From Streptomyces sp. S.PB5 (GTDB lineage Bacteria > Actinomycetota > Actinomycetes > Streptomycetales > Streptomycetaceae), in the NCBI RefSeq assembly GCF_030403745.1, contig NZ_JAQMWP010000009.1, positions 124,001 through 188,000 on the forward strand: DNA of 64,000 nt. Direction: 5' to 3'. The first letter of the stretch is position 1. Each line of letters opens with the position of its first letter. Below, piece after piece: positions 29,074-38,364 of this stretch. A program made the translations under genes and the position numbers. The notes below the pieces were generated by a model. It saw only the letters and a program-made list of their open reading frames with translations. It ran no database searches and was not told the DNA's origin.

Positions 29074-30339
29074 GTGCAGACTGAGGAGATGACCGTGTCG
29101 TACGCGCAGATCGACCGGCGCCAGGACCAGTTCCACAGCTGGGGCCCCTACGGGCTGCTCCTCGTCTCCACCGTCCTCTCGCTCGCCTCGCACGAACTGA
29201 TCGAGAGTCCTGCCCAGTGGTACGCGGGCGGGGCTCTCGTCGCCGCCGCGATCGGGCTCCAGCTCCGGCTCGGCCCGCGCCACGGCCCCCGGACCCCCTC
29301 CCGCGGCGGAGCCGTCGTCTACACGCTGCGCTGGGCGGTGTCCTTCGGGCTGACCTGGATCAACCCGTTCTTCGCGTTCTACGCGTCCACCGGCTACTTC
29401 GACAGCGACGAACTGATTGCCAGCCGGCGCGGACAGCGGCTCGGCCTCTGCGCCCACGCCGTCGCGATCGCGGGTTCGCAGGCCGGCGGGTTCCCGTTCC
29501 ACAGCTGGGTCCAGTGGGTGCTGTTCGGTGTGATGTTCATCGTGAACAGCACCCTGCTGATGATGGTCGGCCACTTCGCCAAGCAGGAGGAACAACGCTC
29601 CCGCGACCGCGCCGTCACCATCACCGAACTCGAACGCACCAACACGGCGTTGCAGCAGGCGCTCGACGAGAACGCCGCCCTCCACGCCCAACTCCTCGTC
29701 CAGGCACGGGAAGCGGGCGTCGCCGACGAGCGCCGGCGCCTGGCCGCCGAGATCCACGACACCATCGCCCAGGGCCTGACCGGCATCATCGCCCAGCTCC
29801 AGGTCGTCGCGAACGCCCCCGACCTGGACGTCGCCCGCACCCACCTGGCCCGCGCCTCCGACCTGGCCCGCCACAGCCTCGGCGAGGCCCGCCGCTCGGT
29901 GCACAACCTCGCCCCGGTGGCCCTGGAGAACGCCGGACTGCCGGAGGCGCTGAAGAAGACGGTCGCCGAATGGGGCGAACAGACCGGCGTACGCGCCGAG
30001 TTCACCGTCACCGGCCCTTCGGAGCAACTGCACGAGGAGGTCGCGGCGACCCTGCTGAGGATCGTCCAGGAGGCCCTCTCCAACGCCGCCCGCCACGCCC
30101 GCGCCACCCGTCTCGGCGTGACCCTCAGCTTCGCCGGCGACGAGGTCCTCCTCGACATCCGCGACGACGGCCAGGGCTTCGACCCCCGCGCCGTCCCCGC
30201 CCGCACCCACGCCGGCGGCTTCGGCCTCGACGGCATGCGCGCCCGCGCCGAACGCATCGCCGGCTCCCTCACGGTCGAGTCCGAGCCGGGCCACGGCACC
30301 GCGCTGTCGGCTCGCGTACCTTTGGTCCGCCATGACTGA
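29074..30339 (+). CDS. Sensor histidine kinase (HisKA_3 / NarX type)
   Basis: A membrane sensor kinase of 421 residues. GTG 29074 is preferred because GGGGAG lies seven bases upstream; ATG 29089 has its purine run too close. Four or more hydrophobic segments occupy residues about 18-165, followed by a coiled coil, the phosphoacceptor motif EIHDTIAQGLTG (His near 228) and an HATPase_c domain with DDGQGFD and GFGLDGMRAR. It overlaps the response regulator by 8 bp. Together they probably control the ABC-2 transporter of the same operon. Confidence 0.93.
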   Translation: MQTEEMTVSYAQIDRRQDQFHSWGPYGLLLVSTVLSLASHELIESPAQWYAGGALVAAAIGLQLRLGPRHGPRTPSRGGAVVYTLRWAVSFGLTWINPFFAFYASTGYFDSDELIASRRGQRLGLCAHAVAIAGSQAGGFPFHSWVQWVLFGVMFIVNSTLLMMVGHFAKQEEQRSRDRAVTITELERTNTALQQALDENAALHAQLLVQAREAGVADERRRLAAEIHDTIAQGLTGIIAQLQVVANAPDLDVARTHLARASDLARHSLGEARRSVHNLAPVALENAGLPEALKKTVAEWGEQTGVRAEFTVTGPSEQLHEEVAATLLRIVQEALSNAARHARATRLGVTLSFAGDEVLLDIRDDGQGFDPRAVPARTHAGGFGLDGMRARAERIAGSLTVESEPGHGTALSARVPLVRHD

Positions 30340-30973
30340 AGAAGAGGTCACACTGCTGATCGTCGATGACCATCCCGTCGTACGGGACGGTCTGCGCGGC
30401 ATGTTCGAGAACGCCCCCGGGTTCACGGTCCTGGGCGAGGCGTCCAACGGCGTCGAGGCGCTGGAGAAGGCCGCCGCCCTCGACCCCGACGTGATCCTGA
30501 TGGACCTGCGCATGCCGGGCGGCGGGGGAGTCGACGCCATCCGGGAGCTGACCCGCCGCGGCGCCCGCGCCAGGGTCCTGGTGCTGACGACGTACGACAC
30601 CGACTCCGACACCCTGCCCGCCATCGAGGCCGGCGCGACGGGCTATCTGCTCAAGGACGCCCCGAGAGACGAGCTGTTCACGGCTGTCCGCGCGGCGGCG
30701 GCCGGCCGCACGGTGCTGTCACCCGCCGTCGCCACCCGCCTGATCTCGGCGGTCCGCAGCCCAGGCACCCCTGGCAACGAGCCGCTCTCCGCACGCGAGC
30801 GCGAAGTGCTGGCACTCGTCGCCAAGGGCACGTCCAATCGCGAGATCGCCCGCGAGCTGTTCATCAGCGAGGCGACCGTGAAGACCCATCTCACCCACCT
30901 GTACGCCAAGTTGGGCGTCAACGACCGCGCGGCGGCGGTCGCGACGGCGTACCAGCGGGGGATTCTGGGCTAG
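30332..30973 (+). CDS. NarL/LuxR-family response regulator
   Basis: A 213-residue DNA-binding regulator. The receiver domain has the acidic pair in IVDDHPVV, the phosphoacceptor in DVILMDLRMP and Lys in YLLKDAPRDE. The C-terminal LuxR helix-turn-helix reads LSAREREVLAL and NREIARELFISEATVKTH. It is the last gene of the ABC-2/TCS operon. Its TAG stop is shared in a CTAG palindrome with the stop of the convergent sulfatase remnant. Confidence 0.95.
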   Translation: MTEEEVTLLIVDDHPVVRDGLRGMFENAPGFTVLGEASNGVEALEKAAALDPDVILMDLRMPGGGGVDAIRELTRRGARARVLVLTTYDTDSDTLPAIEAGATGYLLKDAPRDELFTAVRAAAAGRTVLSPAVATRLISAVRSPGTPGNEPLSAREREVLALVAKGTSNREIARELFISEATVKTHLTHLYAKLGVNDRAAAVATAYQRGILG

Positions 30974-32192
30974 CCGGGATACGGCAGCAGCGTGGCGGCC
31001 TTGTTCTCCCACGCAGCCTTCAGCTCGGCCAGCAACTCCGGCTCGTCCGGGGCGAGATCGGCCTGTTCGCGGGCGTCGGCGGCCAGGTTGTAGAGGTGGT
31101 CCGTCCGGTCGGCGTCCTGGTAGTACTTCCAGTCGCCGCGCCTGAGCGCCCGGTTGGCCCGCACCCGCCAGAACAGGTCGCGCTCCGGGCGCCGCCGAAC
31201 TCCCCGCCCGAATCGACGGCCACCAGGTCAGCCACGAACCCAACTTCTCCCCCGACTGGACGGCGACCCTGCTCGCCGACGGCGGCGTCCAGGGACTCCA
31301 CCATCTCCGTGTACTTCTCGACCGAGCCGCCGTCGTGGTGGGTGAGCGCGGCGAACACCTCGGCCTGGGACTTGGCGGCGCGGATCCTCGCCTCGATCTC
31401 GGCGCCGGTCTCCTCGTCGCCCTCCGCGAGCCAGGGCCAGTGCGGGGTCGTGAAGTTGAGGTTCAGCAGCCACGGCCGGTCGTGCCTGCGGCCGACGTAC
31501 TCGGCGGCCCGCTCGGTCAGGATCTCCGTGTAGTAGCGCAGGTCCTTGTAGGTGGCGTCGCCCTCGTAGAGGTCGTATTCGCCGAACTGGCCGAGCTTGG
31601 AGAAGTACTCCAGGGCGCCACCGTGGTTGCCGAAGAACTCGTCCCAGCCCGACGTGGTGGGGCTGTGGTCGGGCAGCGGGCCGCAGTGCCACTTGCCGAT
31701 CAGGGTGGTGGCGTAACCCGCCTTCTTCAGCAGGGAGGCAAGGGTGGGGTGGTTCGGGTCGAGGCCCTGCGTCCTGTTGGCGATCGGCTCGGCCGGCCCG
31801 CCCGGCGTACGGCCGGGATACCGCCCGGTGTACAGACTGAACCGCGTCGGCGAGCAGGTCGCCGACCCCGAGTACGCGTCCGTGAACCGCACACCCTGCC
31901 GGGCCGGCCGGTCCAGGTGCGGCGTCCTGATGTGCGGGGCGCCGTACGAGGACAGATCGGCCCAGCCGAGGTCGTCACCGAGGATGACGAGGATGTCGGG
32001 GCGGCGGCCGGCGGCGGCTCCGGCGCGGGCCGAGAAGGGGCGCTCGGCGGCGGAGGCGGCCTCGGCGGCGGTGGCCGTATCGGCGACGGCGGTCACGGCA
32101 CCGCCACCGACGAGACCACCGAAGGCACGGCGGGACATCACAGACACGCGGTTGAGTCTGATCACCGGGTCCGTGTATTGGCCAGGGATCAC
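30970..32192 (-). pseudogene. Secreted sulfatase, broken by an internal inversion and deletions
   Basis: The first 300 or so codons encode a Tat-exported sulfatase: SRRAFGGLVGGG signal, DILVILGDDLGW metal site, the formylglycine motif CSPTR and LIGKWHCG. After MVESLDAAVG (near 31280) the frame becomes nonsense, then the true C-terminus (ERDLFWRVRANR to LPYPG) reappears in another frame at 31170-30970. Between them, 31198-31279 read on the opposite strand gives DGHQVSHEPNFS and PDWTATLLADGG, which is the missing sulfatase segment inverted. The inverted piece is bounded by CGCCGCCG (31190) and CGGCGGCG (31280). The DNGG region and some residues before ERDLF are lost. The product cannot be functional. 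The exact start (ATG 32138 or earlier) is uncertain. Confidence 0.85.
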
Positions 32193-32217
32193 ATGAGCTG
32201 TTCACGGGCCCGCAATG

Positions 32218-34455
32218 TCACGCCTCCACCCGCAACAACAACACCGCCCGAGCCGGCACCGTGACAGCCGCCCCCGCCCGATGCACCACCCCGGGCGCCG
32301 CCCCCTGCTCCTCCCGGGACGTGTCCACCACCACCTCGTACCGTTCCGCCCACGGCGGTCCCGGCAGGACGAAGCTCGCCGGGCGGTCCCCGGCGTGCAG
32401 GACGGCGAGGAAGCTGTCGTCGAGGATCGGGGCGCCCCGCTCGTCGCGGCCCGGTATGTCACGGCCGGAGAGGTACATGCCGAGGGTGGCGGCCGGTGCG
32501 TACCAGTCCCGTTCCGTCATCTCGGTGCCCTGGGCCGTGAACCAGGCGAGGTCCCGTATTCCGTCCGCCGAGTGCGCCCGCCCGGAGAAGAAGGCCCGGC
32601 GGCGGAGCACCGGGTGCCGGTGGCGCAGTGCGATGAGCCTCGACGTGAGGTCGAACAAGGCCTTCCAGCCGGGCTGTTCCAGCAACTCCCAGTCCAGCCA
32701 GCTGATCTCGTTGTCCTGGCAGTACGCGTTGTTGTTGCCGCGCTGGGTGCGCCCCGACTCGTCGCCCGCGACCAGCATCGGCACACCCGTCGACAGCAGC
32801 AGCGTCGTCAGCAGATTCCGCAGCTGACGGCGCCTGAGCCCCCGTACCCGCTCGTCGTCGGTCTCGCCCTCCGCCCCGCAGTTCCAGGACCGGTTGTCGT
32901 CCGAGCCGTCCCGGTTGCCCTCGCCGTTCGCCTCGTTGTGCTTGCGCTCGTAGGACACCATGTCCCGCAGCGTGAAACCGTCGTGCGCCGTCACGAAGTT
33001 GACCGAGGCGTACGGGCGGCGACCGCCCCAGGCGTAGAGATCGCTGGACCCCGACAGGCGGTACCCCAGGTCCCGTACGTCCGGCAGCGCGCCCCGCCAG
33101 AAGTCCCGTACGGCATTGCGGTAACGGTCGTTCCACTCCGTCCACAGGGGCGGGAAGGCGCCGACCTGGTAGCCGCCCGAGCCGACGTCCCAGGGCTCGG
33201 CGATCAGCTTCACGCGCCGCAGCACCGGGTCCTGGGCGATCACCGCGAGGAACGGGGACAGCATGTCGACGTCGTGCATGGAACGGGCCAGCGCGGCCGC
33301 GAGGTCGAAGCGGAAGCCGTCGACGCCCATCTCGGTGACCCAGTACCTCAAGGAATCCGTGATGAGCCTCAGTACATGCGGCTGCACCACGTGCAGCGTG
33401 TTCCCGCACCCCGTGTAGTCCGCGTACCGCCGCGCGTCCGACTGCAGCCGGTAGTACCCCCGGTTGTCGATGCCCTTCAACGACAGTGTCGGGCCCAGCT
33501 CGCCCGCCTCCGCCGTGTGGTTGTAGACCACGTCGAGGATGACCTCGATCCCGGCCGAGTGCAGCGCGCGCACCATCCGCTTGAACTCGCCGACCTGCTG
33601 ACCCGTCGTACCGGAAGCGGCGTACGCGGCGTGCGGGGCGAAGTAGCCGATGGAGTTGTAGCCCCAGTAGTTCTTGAGGCCCCGCCGCAACAGGTGGTCC
33701 TCGTGGGCGAATTGATGGACCGGGAGCAGCTCCACCGCCGTCACGCCCAGCTTCACCAGGTGCTCGACGGCGGCCGGGTGCGCGAGACCGGCGTAGGTGC
33801 CGCGCAGTTCCTCCGGTATCCCGGGGTGCAGTTTCGTGAAGCCCCGCACGTGCAGCTCGTAGATCACCGAGTCCGCCCACGGCGTCTTCGGCCGGCGGTC
33901 GTCCGCCCAGTCGTCGTCATCGTGGACGACCACCCCCTTCGGGACGAACGGCGCCGAGTCCCGGTCGTCGCGCACGGTGTCGGCGACCTGCTGCTGCGGC
34001 CAGTCACGGACATGCCCGTACGTCTCGGGCGGCAGGCTGAAGTCACCGTCCACGGCGCGGGCGTACGGGTCGAGGAGGAGCTTCGCCGGATTCCAGCGGC
34101 CGCCGGTCCAGGGGTCCCAGCGGCCGTGCACGCGGTAGCCGTACCGCTGCCCGGGCATGACCCCCGGCACGAAGCCGTGCCAGATCTCATGCGTCAGCTC
34201 GGTCAGCCGGGCCCGGGTCTCCTTGCCGCGCTCGTCGAAGAGGCACAGCTCGACCCCCTCGGCCCCGCCCGCCCACAGTGCGAAGTTGGTGCCCGCGACG
34301 CCGTCCGGACCCACCCTGAACCGGGCTCCCAGCGGCATCGGCGCACCGGGCCACACGGGCACGGCCGGCGGCGGCGCGGCCCGCCGCGCACCATTGACGA
34401 CGGCGGCCGGCAGCTGCTCCTCGGCCACCGCCTTCTGCTCGGCTGCGCTCGACAC
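32218..34455 (-). CDS. glgX: Glycogen debranching enzyme
   Basis: Hydrolyses alpha-1,6 branch points of phosphorylase-limit glycogen (GH13_11, isoamylase type). GTG 34455 has GGGAGG five bases upstream, better than GTG 34467, and gives 745 residues. A CBM48-type domain (FALWAGGAEGVELCLFDERG) precedes the barrel with GVDGFRFDLA (nucleophile), IAEPWDVG (acid) and FVTAHDGFTL. It lies apart from the glgE operon and glgP but acts on the same polymer. It is divergent from the L,D-transpeptidase genes. Confidence 0.96.
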   Translation of the reverse strand: MSSAAEQKAVAEEQLPAAVVNGARRAAPPPAVPVWPGAPMPLGARFRVGPDGVAGTNFALWAGGAEGVELCLFDERGKETRARLTELTHEIWHGFVPGVMPGQRYGYRVHGRWDPWTGGRWNPAKLLLDPYARAVDGDFSLPPETYGHVRDWPQQQVADTVRDDRDSAPFVPKGVVVHDDDDWADDRRPKTPWADSVIYELHVRGFTKLHPGIPEELRGTYAGLAHPAAVEHLVKLGVTAVELLPVHQFAHEDHLLRRGLKNYWGYNSIGYFAPHAAYAASGTTGQQVGEFKRMVRALHSAGIEVILDVVYNHTAEAGELGPTLSLKGIDNRGYYRLQSDARRYADYTGCGNTLHVVQPHVLRLITDSLRYWVTEMGVDGFRFDLAAALARSMHDVDMLSPFLAVIAQDPVLRRVKLIAEPWDVGSGGYQVGAFPPLWTEWNDRYRNAVRDFWRGALPDVRDLGYRLSGSSDLYAWGGRRPYASVNFVTAHDGFTLRDMVSYERKHNEANGEGNRDGSDDNRSWNCGAEGETDDERVRGLRRRQLRNLLTTLLLSTGVPMLVAGDESGRTQRGNNNAYCQDNEISWLDWELLEQPGWKALFDLTSRLIALRHRHPVLRRRAFFSGRAHSADGIRDLAWFTAQGTEMTERDWYAPAATLGMYLSGRDIPGRDERGAPILDDSFLAVLHAGDRPASFVLPGPPWAERYEVVVDTSREEQGAAPGVVHRAGAAVTVPARAVLLLRVEA

Positions 34456-34540
34456 TGGGCCTCCCACGGCTCGCGGAACGACGACAAAAAGGGCGCACGG
34501 CGGCGACTCTTTCCGGCTCTTTCACCTCCGGGGCGCTTTT

Positions 34541-34610
34541 CGGCACCGTCGAGCGACCGACCGTGCTCAGCCCTTCGGGCCTCCGCGCGCTCGGCCACTC
34601 GACGGTGCCG
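34541..34610. repeat. Long inverted repeat between glgX and the L,D-transpeptidase gene
   Basis: CGGCACCGTCGAG (34541-34553) pairs with CTCGACGGTGCCG (34598-34610) as a perfect 13-bp stem; the inner arms can pair further (GAGCG with CGCTC). The 387-bp gap 34456-34842 holds no gene that I can support. The hairpin lies in the leader side of both divergent genes and may be regulatory or structural. Confidence 0.5.
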
Positions 34611-34671
34611 CGCCCCTACGGCTCAGTCGCGGCCGCGGCTCCCCGTCGCGTCGTCCTCCCCACTGTTCTGC

Positions 34672-34688
34672 CCAACGGTTGGCCAACC
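34672..34688. promoter_or_regulatory. Overlapping palindromes, candidate operator
   Basis: CCAACGGTTGGCCAACC contains an 11-bp inverted repeat (CCAAC-G-GTTGG) overlapping a perfect 12-bp palindrome (GGTTGGCCAACC). It sits about 155 bp before the L,D-transpeptidase start and 217 bp before glgX. Alternating half-sites of this kind are typical for dimeric repressors; the regulator is unknown. Confidence 0.4.
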
Positions 34689-34842
34689 GACCCGCGCCCC
34701 CGAGGGGAGCGGGGCCGTAACGACATGCGACTCCGCCGCGTGGCCGCGACCGGCCCCACCGGGCCGCGGATCCACCACGGCTTGTCCAGCGGAGCGCGTC
34801 GCACTCACGTTTCCCCACGGCGGCCCCGTCGTTGGGCCCCCT

Positions 34843-36060
34843 GTGAGGCACGTACAAGGGCGCGCTCGGCGCGCAGGGGCCGCACTGGCCGCCGTACTGA
34901 CATGGGCCGGGCTGCTGGCCGGCTGCACCTCGGGCGAGGCCGGTATCGATCTCGGCGGGCTCGGCAAGCCCCCCGCACCCGAGGACGTCATCCGCGTCTT
35001 TCCGGACGACGGCAGCGAGGGCGTCCAGCAGGACGGCAAGCTGCGCATCCGGGTGCCCAGCGGACGCCTTGAGTCGGTGAAGGTCGTCAAGTCGCGGGAC
35101 GCACAGGACACCCCGGTGCCCGGCCACATCTCCGAGGACGGTCTGCGCTGGGAGCCCGACGAGGCACGGCTCGCGCTCGCCGCGAAGTACACCGTCGACG
35201 CCGTCGCCCTCGACGGGCACGGGCGGCGATCCGCCCGCCACACCACCTTCACCACATACGTCCCCGACGAGCGCTTCATCGGATACGTCAGCCCCGAGAA
35301 CCGCTCCACGGTCGGCACCGGAATGATCGTCTCCCTGGAGTTCAACCGGGAGATCGAGAACCGCGCCGCCGTGGAACGCGCCGTCCACGTCACCGCCAAG
35401 CCCCCCGTCGAGATCCGCCCCCACTGGTTCGGCAAGGGCCGCCTCGACTTCCGCCCCCGGCACTACTGGAAGCCCGGCACGCAGGTCACCGTCGCGCTGC
35501 GGCTGCGGGACGTCGAAGGGGCGCCCGGGGTCTACGGATTGCAGTACAAGACGTTCTCCTTCACCGTCGGCCGCAGCCAGGTCTCCCTGGTGGACGCGGC
35601 CGAGCACACCATGGAGGTGCGGCGGGAAGGCGAGCTGCTCGCGACCGTGCCCATCACGGCGGGGGCGCCCAGGACGACGACGTACAACGGGAAGATGGTC
35701 GTCTCCGAGATGCTCGAGGTCACCCGTATGAACAGCCGCACGGTCGGCTTCGGCGGCGAGTACGACATCCCGGACGTCCCGCACGCCATGCGCCTGACCG
35801 ACTCCGGCACCTTCCTGCACGGCAACTACTGGGCGCCGAACGCCCCCGGCAAGGTCAACGTCAGCCACGGCTGCGTCGGTCTGAGGGATGTGAAGGGCGG
35901 AAGTTCGGACACTCCCGCGGGCTGGTTCTTCGACCGGAGTCTCATCGGAGATGTGATCGAGGTCGTCCACAGCGATGACAAAAAGGTCGCTCCTGACAAC
36001 GGCCTCGGAGGATGGAATATGGGCTGGAAGGAGTGGAAGGCGGGCAGCGCGGTGAAGTAA
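34843..36060 (+). CDS. L,D-transpeptidase lipoprotein (first of two)
   Basis: A cell-envelope enzyme expected to form 3-3 peptidoglycan cross-links. GTG 34843 gives 405 residues with a lipobox LLAGC (Cys 28). Two Ig-like domains follow (EDVIRVFPDDG and FIGYVSPENRSTVGTGM), then the YkuD catalytic domain with HAMRLTDSGTFLHGNYW and the active-site motif SHGCVGLRD. The Arg usually following SHGC-x is Gly here, as in the paralogue. The Ig-Ig-YkuD order matches actinobacterial LdtMt2-type proteins. It lies 168 bp upstream of a paralogue, the product of a tandem duplication. Confidence 0.93.
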   Translation: MRHVQGRARRAGAALAAVLTWAGLLAGCTSGEAGIDLGGLGKPPAPEDVIRVFPDDGSEGVQQDGKLRIRVPSGRLESVKVVKSRDAQDTPVPGHISEDGLRWEPDEARLALAAKYTVDAVALDGHGRRSARHTTFTTYVPDERFIGYVSPENRSTVGTGMIVSLEFNREIENRAAVERAVHVTAKPPVEIRPHWFGKGRLDFRPRHYWKPGTQVTVALRLRDVEGAPGVYGLQYKTFSFTVGRSQVSLVDAAEHTMEVRREGELLATVPITAGAPRTTTYNGKMVVSEMLEVTRMNSRTVGFGGEYDIPDVPHAMRLTDSGTFLHGNYWAPNAPGKVNVSHGCVGLRDVKGGSSDTPAGWFFDRSLIGDVIEVVHSDDKKVAPDNGLGGWNMGWKEWKAGSAVK

Positions 36061-36227
36061 CCAGGTGGGGGGCCGGGTCGGGTCCGGGGCGCGCGGGGTG
36101 CAGTTGGGACTGAACGGTGACAATCACACCCCGCCGACGGGCCTGATCTTGCGGTTAATATCGCCGGACGCGCGGGACGCGCAGGGGAGACGGGCCTGGG
36201 ACCGGGCCCGGCGAGGGGAGAGAAGAC

Positions 36228-37490
36228 GTGAACGTGCAACCGATATCGGGGGCGTCGGTTGACGCACGCGGGGCGGAGAAGAAGGGGCGTGGCCGCAGGC
36301 GAGCGGCCGCGCTTGTGCTGGGCGTCGTGCTGACCGCCGTCACCGCGTGCGGGGGCGGAGGGGGCGGGAACACGGACGCCGACACCGGCCCCGGCAAGGG
36401 CAAGGACTCCGGCTCCGCGCAGAGCAAGCAGTCGGTGGCCGTCGTCTCCATCGCGCCCAAGGACGGCGCGAAGTCCGTCGAGACCAGTGGCGCCCTCAAG
36501 ATCGGCGCCGCCAAGGGCAAGCTGACCACGGTCGAGGTCAAGGACTCCAAGGGCGAGAAGATCGACGGCGAGATATCCGCCGACGGCGCCTCCTGGACGC
36601 CGTCCAGCCATCTGGCCGCCGCCACCAAGTACACGGTGCACGCGGTCGCCGAGGACTCCGAGGGCCGTGAGGCCGCCGAGGACTCCAGCTTCACCACGCT
36701 CACGCCGAAGAACACCTTCATCGGCACCTTCACGCCCGAGGACGGCTCCACGGTCGGCGTCGGCATGCCGTTCTCGCTCCGCTTCACCCGCGGCATCACC
36801 AAGCCCGAGGACGTCGAGAAGGCCATCACCGTCAAGACCGAGCCGGCCGTCGAGGTCGCCGGTCACTGGTTCGGCAACGACCGCCTCGACTTCCGCCCCG
36901 AGAACTACTGGAAGGCCGGCACCAAGGTCACCGTCGAGCTCAACCTGGACGGCGTCGAGGGCCGCAACGGCGTCTACGGCAAGCAGTCCAAGACGGTGTC
37001 CTTCACCATCGGCCGCAGCCAGGTCTCCGTCGTGGACGCCAAGAAGCGGACGATGAAGGTCATGCGGGACGGCAAGCTCTACAAGACCATCCCGGTCACC
37101 ACCGGCAAGCCCGGCTACGCCACCTGGAACGGCCAGATGGTCATCAGCGAGAAGTTCACGGTCACCCGGATGAACGGCGACACCGTCGGCTACGACGGCG
37201 AGTACGACATCAAGGACGTCCCGCACGCCATGCGGCTGACCACCTCCGGCACCTTCGTGCACGGCAACTACTGGGGCGGCGACGCGTTCGGCAACTACAA
37301 CGCCAGCCACGGCTGCATCGGCCTGCGCGACGTCCGCGGCGGCTACGACAAGTCGCTCCCGGCCGCGTGGTTCTTCAACAACTCCATCATCGGCGACGTG
37401 GTGACCGTCAAGAACTCCACCGACCCGACGGTCGACCCGGCCAACGGCCTCAACGGCTGGAACATGTCGTGGGCGGAGTGGAAGAAGTAG
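36228..37490 (+). CDS. L,D-transpeptidase lipoprotein (second of two)
   Basis: A 420-residue paralogue of the preceding gene with the same Ig-Ig-YkuD layout. GTG 36228 is eight bases after GGGGAG. The n-region is unusually long and basic (GRGRRR) before the hydrophobic core and lipobox TAVTAC (Cys 41), followed by a Gly-rich linker. The catalytic motif is SHGCIGLRD with HGNYWGGDAFG before it. A terminator follows at 37536. Substrate choice between the two copies cannot be told from sequence. Confidence 0.94.
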   Translation: MNVQPISGASVDARGAEKKGRGRRRAAALVLGVVLTAVTACGGGGGGNTDADTGPGKGKDSGSAQSKQSVAVVSIAPKDGAKSVETSGALKIGAAKGKLTTVEVKDSKGEKIDGEISADGASWTPSSHLAAATKYTVHAVAEDSEGREAAEDSSFTTLTPKNTFIGTFTPEDGSTVGVGMPFSLRFTRGITKPEDVEKAITVKTEPAVEVAGHWFGNDRLDFRPENYWKAGTKVTVELNLDGVEGRNGVYGKQSKTVSFTIGRSQVSVVDAKKRTMKVMRDGKLYKTIPVTTGKPGYATWNGQMVISEKFTVTRMNGDTVGYDGEYDIKDVPHAMRLTTSGTFVHGNYWGGDAFGNYNASHGCIGLRDVRGGYDKSLPAAWFFNNSIIGDVVTVKNSTDPTVDPANGLNGWNMSWAEWKK

Positions 37491-37535
37491 CGGTCCGCGT
37501 CGCACGACGTTGAGTCCGAGCTCGTACGACGACGG

Positions 37536-37567
37536 CGGCCCCGGTGTGAGACATCGCACCGGGGCCG
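37536..37567 (+). terminator. Terminator after the second L,D-transpeptidase gene
   Basis: A perfect 11-bp stem, CGGCCCCGGTG with CACCGGGGCCG, and a 10-nt loop, followed by TTGTCGTT. It lies 46 bp after the stop and 29 bp before the enoyl-CoA hydratase start. Confidence 0.75.
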
Positions 37568-37596
37568 TTGTCGTTAGTGCCCGTTAACCTTCCCTC

Positions 37597-38364
37597 ATGA
37601 CCGTGACTCTCGAAGTGGCCGACGGCGTCGGCACCCTGCGCCTCGACCGCCCGCCCATGAACGCGCTGGACATCGCGATCCAGGACCGGCTCAAGGAGCT
37701 CGCCGAGGAGACCGCGCGCCGCGAGGACGTGCGCGCCGTGGTGATCTACGGCGGGGAGAAGGTGTTCGCGGCGGGCGCGGACATCAAGGAGATGCAGGCC
37801 ATGGACCACACCGCGATGGTCCTGCGCGCCCGTGCCCTCCAGGACTCCTTCACCGCGGTCGCCCGCATCCCCAAGCCGGTCGTCGCGGCCGTCACCGGGT
37901 ATGCGCTGGGCGGCGGTTGTGAACTCGCGCTGTGCGCGGACTTCCGGATCGCCGCCGACAACGCCAAGCTGGGCCAGCCCGAGATCCTGCTCGGTCTGAT
38001 CCCGGGCGCCGGCGGCACCCAGCGGCTCGCCCGGCTGATCGGCCCGTCCAAGGCGAAGGACCTCATCTTCACCGGCCGGATGGTCAAGGCCGACGAGGCG
38101 GAGAAGCTGGGTCTGGTGGACCGGGTCGTCCCGGCCGCCGAGGTGTACACCGAGGCGCACGCGTGGGCGGCGAAGCTCGCGCAGGGCCCGGCGATCGCGC
38201 TGCGGGCGGCGAAGGAGTCCATCGACACCGGGCTGGAGACGGACATCGACACCGGCCTTGCCGTCGAACGGAACTGGTTCGCGGGTCTGTTCGCCACCGC
38301 CGACCGTGAGACCGGTATGCGCAGCTTCGTCGAGGAAGGTCCCGGCAAGGCGAAGTTCCTCTGA
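37597..38364 (+). CDS. Enoyl-CoA hydratase/isomerase family protein
   Basis: A crotonase-fold enzyme of 255 residues, probably hydrating trans-2-enoyl-CoA in fatty acid beta-oxidation. The oxyanion-hole segment FAAGADIKEM (residues 56-65) and the active-site stretch YALGGGCELALCADFRIA with the conserved GQPEILLGLIPGAGGT are present, including both Glu positions of true hydratases. It stands alone between two terminated units; no beta-oxidation partner is adjacent. Confidence 0.92.
   Translation: MTVTLEVADGVGTLRLDRPPMNALDIAIQDRLKELAEETARREDVRAVVIYGGEKVFAAGADIKEMQAMDHTAMVLRARALQDSFTAVARIPKPVVAAVTGYALGGGCELALCADFRIAADNAKLGQPEILLGLIPGAGGTQRLARLIGPSKAKDLIFTGRMVKADEAEKLGLVDRVVPAAEVYTEAHAWAAKLAQGPAIALRAAKESIDTGLETDIDTGLAVERNWFAGLFATADRETGMRSFVEEGPGKAKFL

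Noticed and set aside
32215..36060. A 1281-codon plus-strand frame covering glgX antisense and the L,D-transpeptidase.
   Set aside because: The real protein begins at GTG 34843 with a lipoprotein signal; the upstream two thirds are antisense to glgX.
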